Below, one piece after another: positions 38,268 to 46,505 of a stretch of DNA of 64,000 nucleotides. The DNA lies in NCBI RefSeq assembly GCF_006443095.1, contig NZ_VFWZ01000004.1, positions 372,450 to 436,449 on the forward strand, written 5' to 3'. Position numbers and translations under genes: made by a program. Numbering within the stretch: the stretch's first letter is position 1; each line of letters opens with the position of its first letter. A model generated the notes under the pieces. That model did not search any database, was not told the origin of the DNA, and saw only the letters and a list, made by a program, of their open reading frames with translations. This DNA is from Aquimarina algicola. GTDB lineage: Bacteria; Bacteroidota; Bacteroidia; Flavobacteriales; Flavobacteriaceae.

Positions 38268-38466
38268 AAAAACGGGGATGAGCTATGAAGCCTCTTCTCG
38301 TAGTCATACCAACACAGTAGAAGATAATATGACTACTTCGGTAGGTGGAGAGTTAGTTCAAAATAGCGGAAATGCAGAGATACAAAGTAGACAAAACATG
38401 AAAATTGCTTGTGGCGCTACAGCTTCTTTTCAAGGAGGCGGTAATGTAAAAATCAGCAAAGGATAA
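36679..38466 (+). CDS. vgrG: Type VI secretion spike protein VgrG, copy 1
   Basis: The gene encodes 595 residues. A gp27-like base (~1-330; FKGVVTEVKSTNG, HYSVQNGESSFQYASRLAKQ then YGEWFYYDGE) precedes a gp5 OB-fold (~355-440; VAIVTDNADPEGLSRIKVQF, WLRVLTPHSGGEKGFHFIPE, IGEEVLIGFEGGNAERPFVM). A C-terminal beta-helical spike of repeated short strands follows (~455-595; SGHTIELNDADGKEFITI, NTIHIDTANNNITITALEKM). VgrG tops the Hcp tube and carries PAAR and effectors. No enzymatic C-terminal domain is fused. Downstream genes on the same strand (38482-44257) are spaced by 2-24 bp and form its cargo module. Confidence 0.93.
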   Translation: MALQSKIQLFIGGVPILAFKSISLEQEIDQHHDLELVCRKDVLENITSTSDDESKDYLGQILVLKITSLNTFKAYKELKFKGVVTEVKSTNGFLYQHSDLIVIKAKSCSIITDDGPHFASYSDASLANIIDNTFQLYDRSKLNTVINPGFSDTLHYSVQNGESSFQYASRLAKQYGEWFYYDGEDLVFGKPKDNEQVLLNYGQDLQEFSRNINPRSNSYAFFTNDYLNDQQHELATQAVNTGMNSYNGFASKKSEEIYPHKTNVFINTYNDPQIKQRLDTLVEQQKKSEEINQVIMSGKSDNPGVSLGKVVKIQNGPGDYTFRITKIKHETTENGKYSNTFEGVSIAQDASPKTNIRLHPKSDHQVAIVTDNADPEGLSRIKVQFYWQKPLGEFTPWLRVLTPHSGGEKGFHFIPEIGEEVLIGFEGGNAERPFVMGTLYNGNAKSAGWNTKNNDVKAIRTRSGHTIELNDADGKEFITIIDQNANTIHIDTANNNITITALEKMTLNAKNFEMNVEQDATFNIGQNTKIKTGMSYEASSRSHTNTVEDNMTTSVGGELVQNSGNAEIQSRQNMKIACGATASFQGGGNVKISKG

Positions 38467-38481
38467 CAATATAAAAACATC

Positions 38482-39273
38482 ATGATACGATATAAATTCA
38501 ATATAGAAGAAGCAGGATTAGAACTTCCTAAAAATGGAGTTGAAACATATACATTAGATAGTTTTTATCCTGTTAATTACTCAAAAAGCATAACATGTAA
38601 TTGTAAAAAAGAAGTCATTGTTGAGATAACTTCTAAAGAGGAAACTCCATATATGAGATATTTGCATATATATGTATCACATTCATATTTTAAGTTTTCA
38701 GAAGGTTCTCTTGCCATGCGAGACATCTTAAAAAAAGTTGCTTCAATATATAATAGAATAAGAATTAGCATTTCTCATCAAGGAGAAATTAAAAGCATAG
38801 ACAATATCGAGGAACTACAAGAAAAATGGAAGGAAATAAAAAGCTATATAGCGGAAAGATATAAAGGAGAGTATGTAGAGCGATTTGTTCAAAAAACAGA
38901 CGAAACATTAGCCGATGAATCCAAAATTATAGAAGAAATAGCTTCATATACACATTTTGGACTTTTATTAAAACCATTATATCAACAATACTCTTCAGAA
39001 AAAAGTATCATATTACCTCAACAATTACAAACTAGATATGGTAAAATTGTTGTTGATCAGAAAATATCTTTAACATCTGTAGAAGATACAGGTCAGGTAA
39101 AACTAAACCTCAGTGCTCAGCACCCCAAAAAAGAAGAATATATAAATGCTGAAGAATCTTTTACTTTTTTACAGCAAAAAAATTCATGGATCGAAAGTGC
39201 TGCAATTTCTATAAATGAAAATTACGGCCGAAAAGTATACAATAGTAATTTTAGTATTATCAAAAAATCTTAA
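38482..39273 (+). CDS. Unknown protein between vgrG1 and the PAAR-M23 effector
   Basis: The gene encodes 263 residues, soluble, with no signal peptide or membrane helix. It is rich in charged residues and beta/alpha mixed; the middle part (~95-155) is helical (NIEELQEKWKEIKSYIAERY). I recognise no family. It sits 15 bp after vgrG1 and its stop is 2 bp before the PAAR effector start, so it is tightly within the module. The second module lacks an equivalent, since its PAAR gene follows vgrG2 directly. A loading adaptor/chaperone for a module-1 effector is plausible by position only; an effector or structural component is also possible. Confidence 0.7.
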   Translation: MIRYKFNIEEAGLELPKNGVETYTLDSFYPVNYSKSITCNCKKEVIVEITSKEETPYMRYLHIYVSHSYFKFSEGSLAMRDILKKVASIYNRIRISISHQGEIKSIDNIEELQEKWKEIKSYIAERYKGEYVERFVQKTDETLADESKIIEEIASYTHFGLLLKPLYQQYSSEKSIILPQQLQTRYGKIVVDQKISLTSVEDTGQVKLNLSAQHPKKEEYINAEESFTFLQQKNSWIESAAISINENYGRKVYNSNFSIIKKS

Positions 39274-39275
39274 TT

Positions 39276-40277
39276 ATGCCAGGACAATTTGTAATCAATG
39301 GTGCTACATTAAAATGCCCATTATGTTCTAGCAGTGGTAAACTAGTAGTATCACATGCAGAAGTTGAAATGCAAGATACACAGTGGGCGACTGATGCGGA
39401 TAAGAGCAAATCCAATTTGGTTTTTAGCGGAGTTTGTAAAAAATGGAAAAAAAACCCTCCTCCATGTGCCAGTGTAATTTCTCCCACAAAATGGAAACGC
39501 ACAGCAGATAGTGTAGCCGTTGATGGTAAATTAGCACTTTTAGACTCATCAACCATCAAATGTGCAACAGGAGGTAAAACAATCACAATTACTAATACTG
39601 CACAAATTGATATTCCGACAGATTTACCCGATATACAAGAAGAAGAAGAAACGCAAGAAGAAGTAAAAACAAGTGAATGGACAGATCCTGTACAAGATCC
39701 TGAAATTACACTATTCACATTTAGTGGAAATTATCGTCCTAAAGGAAGTACATTTGGAGGCGTAAGAAGAAGAAGTAATGGCTCAGTACGTAACCACACT
39801 GGATTAGATATATTTGCAGAAGCTGGTACAGAACTTTATGCCTGCCTAGATGGTGTAGTTGATCAAATTTATACCGGTCCGGGGTTTGGATTGGTCGTGG
39901 TTATAAAAATAGATAGCATTGACGATCTTAAAAACGCTAGAAATCAATACGCTTTAACATATGGCCCCGACGAAATAGAACAAGGCAGTGCGTTTAATTA
40001 TGATGGTAACATTTTCTTGAGATATGCACATCTTCAAGAAGCAAGTGTAAATGCGGGTGATATTGTAAAATCAGGTGATGTTATTGGGTTATCAGGCGTA
40101 TCTGGTAATGCTAGTGGTACAAGAGCACCTCATTTACATTTTGAAATCGCTAATATGGCAAGATCAAGAGGTTTAGCTAATAAAATAAATCCTGCATTTT
40201 TTGTAAATCATAAGTTGGCTGAAGATGCCAACAGAGCACATCAGGAACTCATTGCACAACGAGCACATAGAGCATAG
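39276..40277 (+). CDS. T6SS PAAR-like (DUF4280) effector with M23 peptidase domain
   Basis: The gene encodes 333 residues. The N-terminal PAAR-like DUF4280 domain (~1-110) begins PGQFVINGATLKCPLCSSSG and has five cysteines (14, 17, 54, 64, 96) conserved in the second PAAR gene. An acidic linker (~115-145) follows. The C-terminal M23/LytM domain (~150-312) has HTGLD (His174, Asp178), YAHL (His252) and HLHFE (His286, His288), the full zinc and catalytic set. It would sharpen the VgrG tip and cut peptidoglycan peptide cross-links in the target periplasm. The lipoprotein gene 2 bp downstream is the natural immunity candidate. Confidence 0.9.
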   Translation: MPGQFVINGATLKCPLCSSSGKLVVSHAEVEMQDTQWATDADKSKSNLVFSGVCKKWKKNPPPCASVISPTKWKRTADSVAVDGKLALLDSSTIKCATGGKTITITNTAQIDIPTDLPDIQEEEETQEEVKTSEWTDPVQDPEITLFTFSGNYRPKGSTFGGVRRRSNGSVRNHTGLDIFAEAGTELYACLDGVVDQIYTGPGFGLVVVIKIDSIDDLKNARNQYALTYGPDEIEQGSAFNYDGNIFLRYAHLQEASVNAGDIVKSGDVIGLSGVSGNASGTRAPHLHFEIANMARSRGLANKINPAFFVNHKLAEDANRAHQELIAQRAHRA

Positions 40278-40279
40278 AC

Positions 40280-40936
40280 ATGAAAACCATTTATAATAGC
40301 ATTTTTATTTTATTCCTATCTTTTATTGTTGCTTGTAACAATAGTAAAAACACATTAGATCATACATTAGCATTTTCTAAAAGTCAAAAGGTCAATGAGA
40401 ATCAAATAGATGACTCAATTACTTATAATAAATTTGAACCGAGAAATAGTATATCTTATACTGGAGGAGATAGTCTTATTGTAGAAAAAGTTGTTCAAAT
40501 AAACACACTAACGCTTATAACAGGAATATCAAAAATACATAATGATGGGGTTAGGTTATATGCCGTTGACCAAGAGTATAATCTATTATATCAATCCAAA
40601 GGCCAAGAGGATAGCTGGCGTTTAAATCTAAATTTTTACAAATCTAAAAAAGGAAAAAACATAGTCATACTTGCAGAAGTTGGTGCCGAAGAAAGTTGGG
40701 GTGCTTATGTCTATTTATATGATGGAGAAAAATTTAAAGAACTTGACTTTTTAGATTTTGTAGCACTTAATAGTTATAAAGAATCACAAAGTATAATCCC
40801 CTTTTTAGAAATCACAGAAAAAAGAAATACATCCATTCAATTAAGCAGTACATCAAAAGCAATCTTTTTGAATAATGTAACTCAAAAAGAAGTAAATGCA
40901 AAAGATTTGATATTCACATATCACTTTGAAAACTAA
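40280..40936 (+). CDS. Lipoprotein, candidate immunity to the M23 effector
   Basis: The gene encodes 218 residues with a lipoprotein signal (MKTIYNSIFILFLSFIVAC, Cys19), so the protein is anchored in the envelope where the M23 toxin would act. The mature part is soluble and beta-rich, with no family I recognise. It starts 2 bp after the effector stop and 24 bp before the large VasX-like gene, so it may protect against either. Immunity is inferred from order and location only. Confidence 0.65.
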   Translation: MKTIYNSIFILFLSFIVACNNSKNTLDHTLAFSKSQKVNENQIDDSITYNKFEPRNSISYTGGDSLIVEKVVQINTLTLITGISKIHNDGVRLYAVDQEYNLLYQSKGQEDSWRLNLNFYKSKKGKNIVILAEVGAEESWGAYVYLYDGEKFKELDFLDFVALNSYKESQSIIPFLEITEKRNTSIQLSSTSKAIFLNNVTQKEVNAKDLIFTYHFEN

Positions 40937-40960
40937 TAAAGCACAAAAATAAAATTATCA

Positions 40961-43900
40961 ATGGCTACAGATACAGCACCAACTCAACAAGAAACTACAG
41001 GAGCAGATACACCGGCAGATCATACAGAAGGCGCTAATATGACCACATTTTGTGTGAATGAAAATGAAGAATTATGTATCAATTTTGAGAATAAAATAAG
41101 ATTATATTTTTTACGATACGGTTTATTTGCTAAGCATAGAAAAGAAGAACATCTTATCGTTCCGCAATCAGCAGAAGATGAAGAAGCAGAAATCATAGTT
41201 TTAGAAAATGCTCCTACAATTACAACCACTGATCCTGATCCAGAAGCAGAACCTGACCCAGATTCTAACGAAATCAAACATTTTTATGTAGCACCTACAG
41301 CTTTAAATTCGGGATACTTATACTTATTTGATGAAGACGATAAGGATCTTTTTTATGAATATAAAATACATATAGATGGTAGGGCTGCTACTGTTTATGA
41401 ACCCGTTTATGAAGAAGAACAACGAAAAGAAACAGGAGAATTACTGGACATTAGAGAACCTTCTGGAGAAATGGAAGTGAACAAACATTTTAAGGAAGGG
41501 CAAAAATTATGGATAGGCTTTTCTAATGTACAGTGGCCGGCTAAGTATCATGAAAAAATGCGAACTGCATCTGCTGATGAAAAAAGACAAAAAGGTATGG
41601 TATTTATCGATTGCAGTGGTTTTGAGAGAGGAGGTACAAGCAATCAAGAGCATGTAAAAACATATCAAGAAATAAGAGCTACATTCACAGAAGATCAAAA
41701 AGCTTCAAAAGATTGGATGGAAAATACTTTAGAGGCAGTCCAGAAACACGATGCTAATTTAGGAGAAAGTGAAAATCCTCCTATATGGAAAGATATGTTT
41801 GTTACACTCCCCGATCCTATTGGTTGTGCTCTTGACATCACCAAAGCTATCTGTAAAGAAATTATAGAGCATAGAGCATATATAGAATGTGCCCGGTCGG
41901 GTAGAGATGCTGATGTTGTAGCTCGAGCAATGATCAATGGAGAAGCTCCAGATACTTACACAAGTATTGAACAAGATAGAGTGGCAATGTTTTCTTTAGC
42001 TCAAATGACATACAAGCTTGTCTATAATGATGAAGAAATGATAGAGATGTATGATGGCGGAGTACCGCGAACAAGAAGGTCTCAAAGTGATAGGCAAATA
42101 TCAAGACATGGGATTAGATATAGGGATGATGGAATTGAAGGAATAGACCGTCAAAAATTAGAAAATGTATTAGGATTTACAACGCGTAAAACAAACAGAA
42201 GACTCATAAGAAATCTACAGAATGATCTTTGTGTATTTATTAAACATCAATATTACGAAGAAGCCTATATACATCATAAAGGAGGAACACCGTACAATAT
42301 TCTTGAAGGGAAACTAGCTTGTATGCAGCCTTGTAGAGTACTTGCTATTAACCCTAGAGATATCGATAGATCAATGGATCTAGAAAATAATGCTGAATTA
42401 GAAATAGAAGATCAACAACATCTACTTCATAGCCAATGTGTTGTTGACTTTCTATTAAAAGAAAGTGATATTCCTGTTTATGATGTATTTAAAGAAGACA
42501 TAGAAATAGATCAAAGCCAATCACCGAGTGACAGTTACTGGATAGATTTTACCAATAAAATAGCAGGATATATTAATTCTTCTATAGAGACATACGCAGA
42601 AAGGAGTGTTATACAAATTATGACACAAGAAACAGTTTTTACTCACCTTGAAGCTAGGTTTACAGGAGTAAAAATAAAGACATTAACGCCTGGTGGTCAG
42701 AGTACACCTGTAATCGACTTTAGAACCAGTAATTTTCAAGAAGTTTTAGCTAGAAGTAATGCTCAACTCGATACTTCAAGACTTACTTCTCACACCTATA
42801 GAGCAAGAACTAATCCTTCTAATTTTATTACAAGATTCAGACAACAAGGATCTCAAATTGATATTTTAGGAACAAACAGTAGAGGAACGTTAGCCAGAAT
42901 ACCAATTATAACTACCGAAAGCCGAGAAGTTACAGTACAAAGTCCAAGAGCTGAAACCGCAAGCAACATACAAGGGAGTTCGGCATTTACAGGATCTTTG
43001 GCTCTACTACAAGCTTTTAACATTGCTAATGCGTTTAATGGTCTTTCAGAACCGCAAAATCAAGACCTGTTTGGATATGTATCTTTTGCCGGAACTGCTG
43101 CTGATTTTACAGCTGCAAGTCTTGCTTATACTCAATCTGTAAGCTCATCTTTGGCAGGTAGCTCTTCTTTAAGTGCTGCAACTCGCTATATCGGTCTTGC
43201 CGGCTCTGGAGTCACTGTAATTATGTGTGGCTGGAGTGCCCACAGACGAGGACAAAGTAGAGACAGTGATGCTGCATTGGCTTATGCAGGTGCTGCCGCA
43301 GCATTTTCTATCGCTACCATAGCAGGCCTGACTGCGACAACAACTACCGGAGCCGCTATTGCAACAGCTGTTTTTGGATCCACCGCATTATTAGGTCCTA
43401 TTGGATGGATTGCCGGAGCGATCGCTATTGGATTATATATGTTAGCAACTTGGTTAACAGATTCACACCTCGAAGCTTTCTTCAAAAACTTTTCTTTTAG
43501 CGATAATATAAGTTTTCCTTTGAATGGAAGAACAACATGTGAGTACAATAGAGATTTCTTTGCCTCTAGAACAGTACTTTCTAATTTAAACAATACTTTT
43601 TCTGTTTTTGGTGATATGGATATGCGCCATATAAATAGTTTTAAAGACGAATTAGCTATTCTGACCAATATGGTTGTCTTTTATAATATTCAATTAGCAG
43701 CAAGTGGAAATAGAAACAGTAGGTTTCAATTTGATAGAGAATCAGGTTTTCTATCACAACGAGTAAGTCTTCATACAGAATTTACCGCAACACTGACTGT
43801 TGGTAATTTCTTATTAGCAAAAGAGCAATTGGATTATAGGGTATTCTATGCATCGGGCGGTATGGGAAGAGATGTGATTTATGAAATTCAACCACAACAA

Positions 43901-44257
43901 ATTGGAGATATAGTGATAGAACCTGATCCAGAAAATAATACCAGAACTAATGCTGCAATACGGTTTAGAATACCTCATGATCAATTAACGAGTAACCCAG
44001 TAGGAGATCATCGTATACTTTTTGTATTTAGGTTAGACTTAGGTGGAGGAAATTATTTTCCGGCATTATATGAATCTGATGCAGGTCAGGAAAAATACAT
44101 ATATACTTCTGCATCTATATTATCAGATATATATAGAATGGATAGACAAGGTAATCTTGAAGACATGCCTTTGCCAGTTCTTGGTCGATTTGGAGCTACT
44201 GAGGTAAAAATAGCTACACTTTCTACTATTTATAATGATAAATTGTGGCGTAATTAG
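40961..44257 (+). CDS. VasX/BTH_I2691-like putative pore-forming T6SS effector
   Basis: The gene encodes 1098 residues. The N-terminal part (~20-170) shows a pattern like the VasX N-terminal (MIX-associated/BTH_I2691) region: KIRLYFLRYGLFAKHR and FYVAPTALNSGYLYLFDEDD followed by YEYKIHIDGRAATVYEPV. A long central region (~170-660) is charged. Residues ~665-835 are Ala/Gly/Thr-rich and hydrophobic with several potential helices (~742-757, 769-795, 805-832; LLGPIGWIAGAIAIGLYML), followed by WLTDSHLEAFFKNFSFSDNI and a beta-rich C-terminus. The layout matches colicin-like membrane-permeabilising effectors. It has no PAAR or signal peptide, so loading on VgrG is expected. No small membrane immunity gene follows. 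Confidence 0.65.
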   Translation: MATDTAPTQQETTGADTPADHTEGANMTTFCVNENEELCINFENKIRLYFLRYGLFAKHRKEEHLIVPQSAEDEEAEIIVLENAPTITTTDPDPEAEPDPDSNEIKHFYVAPTALNSGYLYLFDEDDKDLFYEYKIHIDGRAATVYEPVYEEEQRKETGELLDIREPSGEMEVNKHFKEGQKLWIGFSNVQWPAKYHEKMRTASADEKRQKGMVFIDCSGFERGGTSNQEHVKTYQEIRATFTEDQKASKDWMENTLEAVQKHDANLGESENPPIWKDMFVTLPDPIGCALDITKAICKEIIEHRAYIECARSGRDADVVARAMINGEAPDTYTSIEQDRVAMFSLAQMTYKLVYNDEEMIEMYDGGVPRTRRSQSDRQISRHGIRYRDDGIEGIDRQKLENVLGFTTRKTNRRLIRNLQNDLCVFIKHQYYEEAYIHHKGGTPYNILEGKLACMQPCRVLAINPRDIDRSMDLENNAELEIEDQQHLLHSQCVVDFLLKESDIPVYDVFKEDIEIDQSQSPSDSYWIDFTNKIAGYINSSIETYAERSVIQIMTQETVFTHLEARFTGVKIKTLTPGGQSTPVIDFRTSNFQEVLARSNAQLDTSRLTSHTYRARTNPSNFITRFRQQGSQIDILGTNSRGTLARIPIITTESREVTVQSPRAETASNIQGSSAFTGSLALLQAFNIANAFNGLSEPQNQDLFGYVSFAGTAADFTAASLAYTQSVSSSLAGSSSLSAATRYIGLAGSGVTVIMCGWSAHRRGQSRDSDAALAYAGAAAAFSIATIAGLTATTTTGAAIATAVFGSTALLGPIGWIAGAIAIGLYMLATWLTDSHLEAFFKNFSFSDNISFPLNGRTTCEYNRDFFASRTVLSNLNNTFSVFGDMDMRHINSFKDELAILTNMVVFYNIQLAASGNRNSRFQFDRESGFLSQRVSLHTEFTATLTVGNFLLAKEQLDYRVFYASGGMGRDVIYEIQPQQIGDIVIEPDPENNTRTNAAIRFRIPHDQLTSNPVGDHRILFVFRLDLGGGNYFPALYESDAGQEKYIYTSASILSDIYRMDRQGNLEDMPLPVLGRFGATEVKIATLSTIYNDKLWRN

Positions 44258-44342
44258 AGAAAAGTAGTTTTATTTTTTATACCAATACTATATAAAATCA
44301 CCAATACCATTATTTAGAATAATTCTAAGCGTGCAGTTTTTG

Positions 44343-44400
44343 TGCCGGAAAATCCGGGACGTTATTTTCATTATGAAATAACGTCCCGGATTTTCCGGCA
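44343..44400. repeat. Perfect 25-bp-stem GC-rich hairpin between the two T6SS modules
   Basis: TGCCGGAAAATCCGGGACGT then TATTT (44343-44367) is exactly inverted at 44376-44400 with an 8-nt loop. The arms are far richer in G+C than the surrounding AT-rich 428-bp gap (44258-44685), and no T-tract follows on either strand. It lies 86 bp after the VasX-like gene. It could be a processing/stability hairpin, a palindromic mobile repeat, or a terminator of unusual form. No second copy was noticed in the window. Confidence 0.75.
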
Positions 44401-44597
44401 TATCATTTTCAACAAAAAATCAAGTCTCCAAAAATCAGACAACCGTAATTAGCATATTGTATTGAAGCCGCCATTTCCTGCTTATTTTTTCATCAAAAAT
44501 GAATTACATAGCTCTTTTAAGTAATATTCATCAGAAGTAGATATTTTTTTAAATACGATTATTCTTTTGTATCAATTTCTAAAAATCATGCAAATAC

Positions 44598-44642
44598 CCC
44601 TGAAAACAGGGTTGTATTCGTAACGATCTATGTATATTTTTA
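44598..44642 (+). promoter_or_regulatory. vgrG2 promoter with CCCTG-AAAA-CAGGG inverted repeat
   Basis: CCCTGAAAACAGGG (44598-44611), TTG (44612-44614), a 20-bp spacer and TATTTTTA (44635-44642) repeat the arrangement upstream of vgrG1, while the spacer sequence itself differs. The GTTTTTCAC-like leader before both ATGs is also similar. Confidence 0.6.
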
Positions 44643-44685
44643 CAGTTGATGTTTTTCACATAACTCACAAAACTCTAAACCTAAC

Positions 44686-46274
44686 ATGGCACTTCAATCA
44701 AAGATTCAACTATTTATAGGAGGGGTTCCTATATTAGCTTTTAAAAGTATATCACTAGAACAAGAAATAGATCAACATCATGATCTGGAGTTAGTATGTA
44801 GAAAAGATGTTCTGGAGAATATAACCAGCACATCTGATGATGAAAGTAAGGATTACCTCGGACAAATCTTAGTCCTTAAAATAACCTCATTAAATACCTT
44901 TAAAGCATATAAAGAACTTAAGTTCAAAGGAGTGGTAACAGAAGTAAAAAGTACCAATGGATTTTTGTACCAACACTCTGATCTTATTATCATCAAAGCA
45001 AAAAGCTCTTCTATCATCACTGATGACGGACCTCATTTTGCATCCTATAGTGATGCCGGCTTAGCGACTATTATTGATAATACTTTTCAACTATACGATA
45101 GGTCAAAATTAAATACAGTAATCAACCCCGGGTTCTCTGATACACTTCATTACAGTGTGCAAAATGGAGAAAGCAGCTTTCAATATGCTAGCCGTCTGGC
45201 AAAACAATATGGTGAATGGTTCTATTATGATGGAGAAGATCTTGTATTTGGAAAACCCAAAGATAATGAGCAAGTACTCTTGAACTATGGGCAGGATCTT
45301 CAGGAATTCTCAAGAAATATCAATCCAAGATCCAATAGCTATGCCTTCTTTACTAACGATTATCTCAATGATCAACAACATGAATTAGCAACACAAGCTG
45401 TAAACACAGGAATGAACAGCTATAACGGATTTGCTTCTAAAAAAAGTGAAGAAATATACCCTCACAAAACTAATGTATTTATAAATACCTACAATGATCC
45501 ACAAATTAAACAACGACTTGATACACTTGTAGAACAACAAAAAAAATCTGAAGAAATCAATCAGGTGATTATGAGTGGAAAAAGTGATAATCCGGGAGTA
45601 AGTTTAGGAAAAGTAGTCAAAATACAAAATGGTCCCGGAGACTATACCTTTAGAATCACTAAAATAAAACACGAAACAACAGAAAACGGAAAATACAGTA
45701 ATACCTTTGAGGGAGTATCTATAGCACAAGATGCGTCGCCAAAAACAAACATACGTTTACATCCAAAAAGTGATCATCAGGTAGCGATAGTCACTGATAA
45801 TGCCGACCCAGAGGGATTAAGTAGAATAAAAGTACAGTTCTACTGGCAAAAGCCTTTAGGGGAGTTTACCCCATGGTTAAGGGTATTAACACCACACTCA
45901 GGAGGAGAAAAAGGATTTCATTTTATCCCAGAAATTGGAGAAGAAGTACTCATAGGATTTGAAGGCGGTAATGCTGAAAGACCTTTTGTAATGGGAACAT
46001 TATACAACGGAAACGCAAAATCCGCAGGATGGAATACCAAAAATAATGATGTAAAAGCCATAAGAACTCGTAGCGGGCATACTATAGAACTTAATGATGC
46101 CGATGGTAAAGAGTTCATCACAATCATTGATCAAAATGCAAATACGATACATATTGATACAGCCAATAACAACATTACCATTACTGCACTAGAAAAAATG
46201 ACTCTCAATGCTAAAAACTTTGAGATGAATGTAGAGCAAGATGCTACTTTTAATATAGGGCAAAATACCAAAAT
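44686..46274. repeat. 1589-bp direct repeat, right copy (vgrG2 body)
   Basis: Partner of 36679-38267 (see that entry). The right border is set by the point where the spike C-termini diverge. Recombination between the copies would remove module-1 cargo as an 8-kb circle and leave one vgrG. Confidence 0.9.
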
Positions 46275-46473
46275 GTTTACAGGGATGAATTTTGAGAGTT
46301 CGTCTCTTAATCACTCTAATACGGTAGAAGATCAAATGACTACTAACGTTGGTACTCGATTTACTCAAAATAGTGGAGACGCTCAAATCTTAAGCAAAAC
46401 CAATATGAAAATTGCCTGTGGGGCAGTAGCAGTATTACAAGGTGGTGGTAATGTAAAAATCAGCAAAGGATAA
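44686..46473 (+). CDS. vgrG: Type VI secretion spike protein VgrG, copy 2
   Basis: The gene encodes 595 residues, the same length and domain order as copy 1 (gp27-like base, OB-fold, beta-helical spike). It differs from copy 1 by four residues before ~529 (V102I, C109S, S125G, N128T). The last 66 residues then differ at 22 positions (KMFTGMNFESSSLNHSNTV against KIKTGMSYEASSRSHTNTV), while the final NVKISKG is kept. The tail is where PAAR or cargo would dock. The downstream PAAR-DUF3289-like gene follows after 32 bp, with two further effector-immunity style genes. Confidence 0.93.
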   Translation: MALQSKIQLFIGGVPILAFKSISLEQEIDQHHDLELVCRKDVLENITSTSDDESKDYLGQILVLKITSLNTFKAYKELKFKGVVTEVKSTNGFLYQHSDLIIIKAKSSSIITDDGPHFASYSDAGLATIIDNTFQLYDRSKLNTVINPGFSDTLHYSVQNGESSFQYASRLAKQYGEWFYYDGEDLVFGKPKDNEQVLLNYGQDLQEFSRNINPRSNSYAFFTNDYLNDQQHELATQAVNTGMNSYNGFASKKSEEIYPHKTNVFINTYNDPQIKQRLDTLVEQQKKSEEINQVIMSGKSDNPGVSLGKVVKIQNGPGDYTFRITKIKHETTENGKYSNTFEGVSIAQDASPKTNIRLHPKSDHQVAIVTDNADPEGLSRIKVQFYWQKPLGEFTPWLRVLTPHSGGEKGFHFIPEIGEEVLIGFEGGNAERPFVMGTLYNGNAKSAGWNTKNNDVKAIRTRSGHTIELNDADGKEFITIIDQNANTIHIDTANNNITITALEKMTLNAKNFEMNVEQDATFNIGQNTKMFTGMNFESSSLNHSNTVEDQMTTNVGTRFTQNSGDAQILSKTNMKIACGAVAVLQGGGNVKISKG

Positions 46474-46505
46474 TAAGTAACTTTTTTTTCAAAAAAACAT
46501 AAATC

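Noticed and set aside
43282..43668. 128-aa minus-strand frame as an immunity gene for the VasX-like protein
   Set aside because: It is fully antisense within the effector gene, and its Ala/Val-rich stretch is the mirror of the effector's Ala/Gly-rich helices.
36679..46473. Two near-identical genes as a possible assembly duplication
   Set aside because: The copies differ at many silent positions, have different C-termini and different downstream genes, so they are real paralogues rather than one gene counted twice.
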